Source: an uncultured Oscillospiraceae bacterium
GTDB taxonomy: Bacteria; Bacillota; Clostridia; Oscillospirales; Acutalibacteraceae
Reading direction: 5' to 3'
Assembly: GCA_900552115.1 (NCBI GenBank)
Contig: URYP01000096.1
Location: 1 to 8,242 of the forward strand
DNA length: 8,242 nt
Shown: positions 5,772 through 8,242 of the stretch, in pieces
Layout: each line of letters begins with the position of its first letter
Numbering within the stretch: the first letter of the stretch is position 1
Made by a program: the position numbers and the translations under genes
Notes under the pieces: generated by a model
The model's input: only the letters and a program-made list of their open reading frames with translations
The model's database searches: none
What the model was told of the DNA's origin: nothing

Positions 5772-6842
5772 ATGAAACAACATAAGCTCCGGCCGGTGAC
5801 GCGGAAGAACCTGACAACCTTTGCCATCGTCATAGTGGCGTTCGTCGTGATGCAGGTCCTATCTGTCACGGGTGTAATGTCCAATTCGCTGCAAGGGCAG
5901 CTCGTCCCAATCTGCGCCTATATCATTATGGCGGTATCGCTCAATCTGACGGTCGGCGTACTGGGCGAGCTGAGCCTTGGCCATGCCGGTTTCGTCTGTA
6001 TCGGCGCCTATGCCGGGTCAATTTTTGCCGTCTCGACACAGGACGTACTGACCTCCGCCTGGGTGCGGTTTCCTTTGGCTCTGCTGGTGGGCGGCGTTGT
6101 AGCGGCCGTCTTCGGCATTTTGATCGGCCTGCCGGTGCTGCGGTTGAGGGGAGACTATCTGGCCATTGTAACACTGGCGTTCGGTGAAATCATCCGAAAT
6201 ATACTGGGCATTCTGGTAATTGGGAAGGACAGCGCGGGCCTCCATCTGTCGATGGGACAGAGCACGGCCATGGAATTGGAGCCGGGCGGCATAAAAATCA
6301 TCGACGGCCCTATGGGGATTAAAGGAACGCCGGGGGACGCCGGTTTTATCGTCGGGTTTGTCCTGATACTAATCACTCTGTTTGTCATCACCAGCATGAT
6401 GGATTCCCGCGCCGGGCGCGCTGTCATGGCGATTCGTGACAATCGCATCGCGGCGGAGTCTATCGGCATCAACATTACCAAATACAAGTTGCTGGTGTTT
6501 GCCGTGTCGGCGTTTTTTGCCGGTATAGCGGGCGTGCTGTATGCGCATAATTTTTCATCGCTGCCGCCCTCCAAGTTCGATTATAACCTGTCTATCATGA
6601 TCTTGGTCATGGTGGTGCTGGGCGGTATGGGCAGCATACGCGGGTCGGTGATCGCGGCGGTGCTGCTGACGGCTCTTCCGGAAATGCTGCGCGGCCTACA
6701 GGATTACCGCATGCTTATTTATTCGATTATTCTGATCGCGGCGATGATCCTGAATAACAACGAAAAGGTCAAAACCGCCTTTGAACGGGTAACGGCAAAG
6801 TTTAAGCGACAGGCCAAACCGGCCGGGGAGGTGGCGGAGTAA
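5772..6842 (+). CDS. livM: Branched-chain amino-acid ABC transporter permease LivM
   Basis: Second permease subunit, 356 residues from the chosen start, typical for Gram-positive LivM and shorter than the E. coli protein. A basic N-terminus is followed by about eight to ten hydrophobic segments. Family landmarks are SLNLTVGVLGELSLGHAGF (near residue 60), LRGDYLAIVTLAFGEIIRN (about 127-145), the coupling stretch AIRDNRIAAESIGINITKYK (about 219-238) and VLGGMGSIRGSVI (about 286-298). Two in-frame ATGs exist, 5766 and 5772. The second is preferred because GGGGG (5761-5765) lies 6 nt upstream, whereas it abuts the first with no spacer. The stop TAA shares one base with the livG ATG (TAATG at 6840-6844), indicating coupled translation. 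Confidence 0.94.
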   Translation: MKQHKLRPVTRKNLTTFAIVIVAFVVMQVLSVTGVMSNSLQGQLVPICAYIIMAVSLNLTVGVLGELSLGHAGFVCIGAYAGSIFAVSTQDVLTSAWVRFPLALLVGGVVAAVFGILIGLPVLRLRGDYLAIVTLAFGEIIRNILGILVIGKDSAGLHLSMGQSTAMELEPGGIKIIDGPMGIKGTPGDAGFIVGFVLILITLFVITSMMDSRAGRAVMAIRDNRIAAESIGINITKYKLLVFAVSAFFAGIAGVLYAHNFSSLPPSKFDYNLSIMILVMVVLGGMGSIRGSVIAAVLLTALPEMLRGLQDYRMLIYSIILIAAMILNNNEKVKTAFERVTAKFKRQAKPAGEVAE

Positions 6843-7600
6843 TGGCATTGCTCGAGGTAAAGGGACTGGGAATTTCCTTTGGCGGCCTGCGGGCGGTGGA
6901 TGATTTCAACCTGCAGGTAGAAAAAGGGGAGCTTTACGGCCTGATCGGGCCGAATGGCGCCGGCAAAACCACAGTGTTTAACTTGCTGACCGGCGTTTAC
7001 AAGCCCACGACCGGGACGTTTTCGCTGGACGGGGAGAACCTTACCGGCAAAGCGCCGGTTGAAATCAATAAGCGGGGCATCGCCCGCACTTTCCAGAACA
7101 TCCGGTTGTTTAAGGATATGAGCGTGCTGGATAACGTCAAAGCGGGGCTGCACAATCAAAACCGCTACTCTTTCCTGACCGGTGTGCTGCGGTTGCCCGG
7201 GTATTTCCGCACGGAAAAAGCTATGAATGATGAGGCGATGGAACTGCTGAAGGTATTCCATCTCGACGGGGAAGCGGACTACCAGGCGGCCAACCTGCCA
7301 TATGGCAAGCAACGCAAATTGGAGATCGTGCGGGCGCTGGCGACCCATCCCAAGCTGCTTCTGCTGGATGAGCCGGCCGCCGGTATGAATCCCAACGAAA
7401 CCGCGGAGCTGATGGATACCATCCGTTTTGTTCGGGATTCGTTCGGTATGACGATTCTGCTGATCGAGCACGATATGCGCTTGGTCGCCGGCATCTGCGA
7501 GCGGGTGACTGTGCTGAATTTCGGCACCGAACTCACTCATGGCGAAACGGCGGCCGTGCTGAATGACGAGCAGGTCATCACGGCCTATCTGGGAGAATAA
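6842..7600 (+). CDS. livG: Branched-chain amino-acid ABC transporter ATP-binding protein LivG
   Basis: One of the two cytosolic ATPases of the importer, 252 residues, full length for LivG. Walker A is GPNGAGKTT (36-44), the Q-loop glutamine is 85 in RTFQNIRLF, the signature is LPYGKQ (152-157), Walker B is LLLLDEP with Asp176 and Glu177, and the switch histidine is 210 in LLIEHDM. RTFQNIRLFKDMSVLDNV and the insert before the signature (a LivG-type lobe, about residues 108-140) separate it from LivF. The ATG overlaps the livM stop by one base; GGGGAGG (6825-6831) lies 10 nt upstream. Base composition is like livH and livM, with no sign of transfer. Confidence 0.95.
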   Translation: MALLEVKGLGISFGGLRAVDDFNLQVEKGELYGLIGPNGAGKTTVFNLLTGVYKPTTGTFSLDGENLTGKAPVEINKRGIARTFQNIRLFKDMSVLDNVKAGLHNQNRYSFLTGVLRLPGYFRTEKAMNDEAMELLKVFHLDGEADYQAANLPYGKQRKLEIVRALATHPKLLLLDEPAAGMNPNETAELMDTIRFVRDSFGMTILLIEHDMRLVAGICERVTVLNFGTELTHGETAAVLNDEQVITAYLGE

Positions 7601-7613
7601 GGAGGAAACCTGA

Positions 7614-8242
7614 ATGGCATTGCTCACAGTGGATAATCTGGAAGTGTATTACGGCGTGATCCGGGCGCTGAAAGGGGTTTCCTTTACCGTCAATGAAGGG
7701 GAGGTCGTGGCTTTGATCGGCGCCAATGGCGCGGGAAAAACCACGATTCTGCACACGGTGACCGGCCTGCTGCACGCCAAAGCGGGGACGATCGCTTTTG
7801 AGGGAGAGGACCTGACACGCACCCCGGCGCATAAAATCGTTTCCATGGGTATGGCGCATGTTCCGGAGGGAAGACGTGTTTTCGCACAGCTTTCCGTATT
7901 ACAGAATCTGATGATGGGTGCCTACACCAGAAAAGATAAAGAAGAGATCGCTCAGACCTTAGAGACAGTATTTGATCGTTTTCCCCGTTTAAAAGAACGT
8001 CAGAACCAGATGGCAGGAACCTTAAGCGGTGGCGAACAGCAGATGCTTGCTATGGGAAGAGCTTTGATGTCGAAACCTAAGATTATATTGATGGATGAGC
8101 CCTCTATGGGTCTCTCTCCGATATTGGTTAACGAGATTTTTGATATTATTCAGTCAGTTAGTGAAAGCGGTACGACGGTACTCCTGGTGGAGCAGAATGC
8201 AAAGAAAGCGCTTTCTATTGCAGACCGGGCATATGTTCTGGA
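7614..8242 (+). CDS. livF: Branched-chain amino-acid ABC transporter ATP-binding protein LivF (3' end outside window)
   Basis: Second importer ATPase, partner of LivG. 209 codons are present; about 25-30 C-terminal residues should lie beyond the window. Walker A is GANGAGKTT (36-44). VPEGRRVF (about 83-90) is the LivF-type stretch in the Q-loop region. The signature is LSGGEQQ (137-143), Walker B is IILMDEP with Asp161 and Glu162, and glutamine 194 (LLVEQN) replaces the switch histidine, a usual LivF trait. AGGAGG (7600-7605) lies 8 nt before the ATG, and the gap from livG is 13 nt. The oddity is internal. Up to about codon 82 the gene is GC-rich like its neighbours; after about codon 87 it becomes AT-richer and uses TTA (codons at 7899, 7959, 7989, 8022) and AGA. 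The protein motifs stay intact throughout, so this is a mosaic or a mis-join within homologous sequence, not a frameshift. Confidence 0.94.
   Translation, partial: MALLTVDNLEVYYGVIRALKGVSFTVNEGEVVALIGANGAGKTTILHTVTGLLHAKAGTIAFEGEDLTRTPAHKIVSMGMAHVPEGRRVFAQLSVLQNLMMGAYTRKDKEEIAQTLETVFDRFPRLKERQNQMAGTLSGGEQQMLAMGRALMSKPKIILMDEPSMGLSPILVNEIFDIIQSVSESGTTVLLVEQNAKKALSIADRAYVL
7861..7920. other. Base-composition and codon-use breakpoint inside livF
   Basis: Hand counts give 107 G+C in 180 nt for 7681-7860 (about 59%), 29 in 60 for 7861-7920, and 131 in 300 for 7921-8220 (about 44%). The switch falls at or just after the conserved VPEGRRVF codons. Either homologous recombination or an assembly join between related livF genes would produce this. 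Confidence 0.7.

Noticed and set aside
4896..5783. Minus-strand open frame opposite livH (295 codons)
   Set aside because: The translation is His/Asp/Gly/Gln-rich and low in hydrophobic order, a shadow of the membrane-protein codons of livH.
6719..7627. Long open frame on the minus strand opposite livG (302 codons)
   Set aside because: It mirrors livG and the end of livM, is rich in His/Gln/Arg with no recognisable domain, and has no ribosome site. Long antisense frames are common in GC-rich genes.
1..8242. CRISPR array, tRNA/rRNA genes, insertion sequence or phage genes
   Set aside because: No regularly spaced repeats, RNA gene signatures, transposase motifs or integrase motifs were seen on either strand.

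Overview
The window reads as part of a moderately GC-rich Clostridia-type (Bacillota) chromosome, perhaps Oscillospiraceae-like. The grounds are strong AGGAGG ribosome sites, near-consensus sigma-A promoters, a short lipoprotein signal peptide, a YtrA-type GntR regulator with a small ABC-2 exporter, and overall GC-rich codon use. The taxonomic guess is inference; there is no rRNA or other marker gene.

Layout. (1) Positions 1-1444, plus strand: the 3' part of an aspartate carbamoyltransferase gene (pyrB). Its C-terminus carries a PyrI-like four-cysteine zinc module but no PyrI nucleotide-binding domain. A flavodoxin-fold NAD(P)H-dependent/iron-sulfur-flavoprotein-like gene overlaps it by 35 nt. 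(2) 1445-2771, plus strand: a near-consensus promoter, the lipoprotein substrate-binding gene livK, and a strong, symmetric intrinsic terminator. (3) 2816-4719, minus strand: a three-gene, 4-nt-overlapping cassette (YtrA-type GntR repressor, ABC ATPase, ABC-2 membrane protein). It is driven by a perfect-consensus promoter embedded in a perfect 17-bp inverted repeat, the likely autoregulatory operator. (4) 4799-8242, plus strand: a second promoter followed by livH, livM, livG and livF, with livF running off the window end.

How the parts work together. LivK, LivH, LivM, LivG and LivF would form one branched-chain/hydrophobic amino-acid ABC importer: lipoprotein receptor, two permeases and two ATPases. 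The receptor gene is separated from the other four by the oppositely transcribed exporter cassette, so the importer is expressed from two transcription units. The cassette looks like a self-contained, ligand- or stress-inducible ABC exporter of the YtrAB/BcrA type and has no evident functional link to amino-acid uptake.

Most notable. The last ~340 bases of livF change abruptly in base composition (hand count about 59% GC before, about 44% after) and codon use while the reading frame continues, which suggests a recombination junction or an assembly chimera. The PyrB/zinc-module fusion and the promoter-operator palindrome are the next most interesting items. I found no CRISPR array, tRNA, rRNA, transposase or clearly new multi-gene system. 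No gene-free stretch exceeds 300 bases; the intergenic regions are 1445-1554, 2716-2815 and about 4665-4877, and the signals I see in them are listed.
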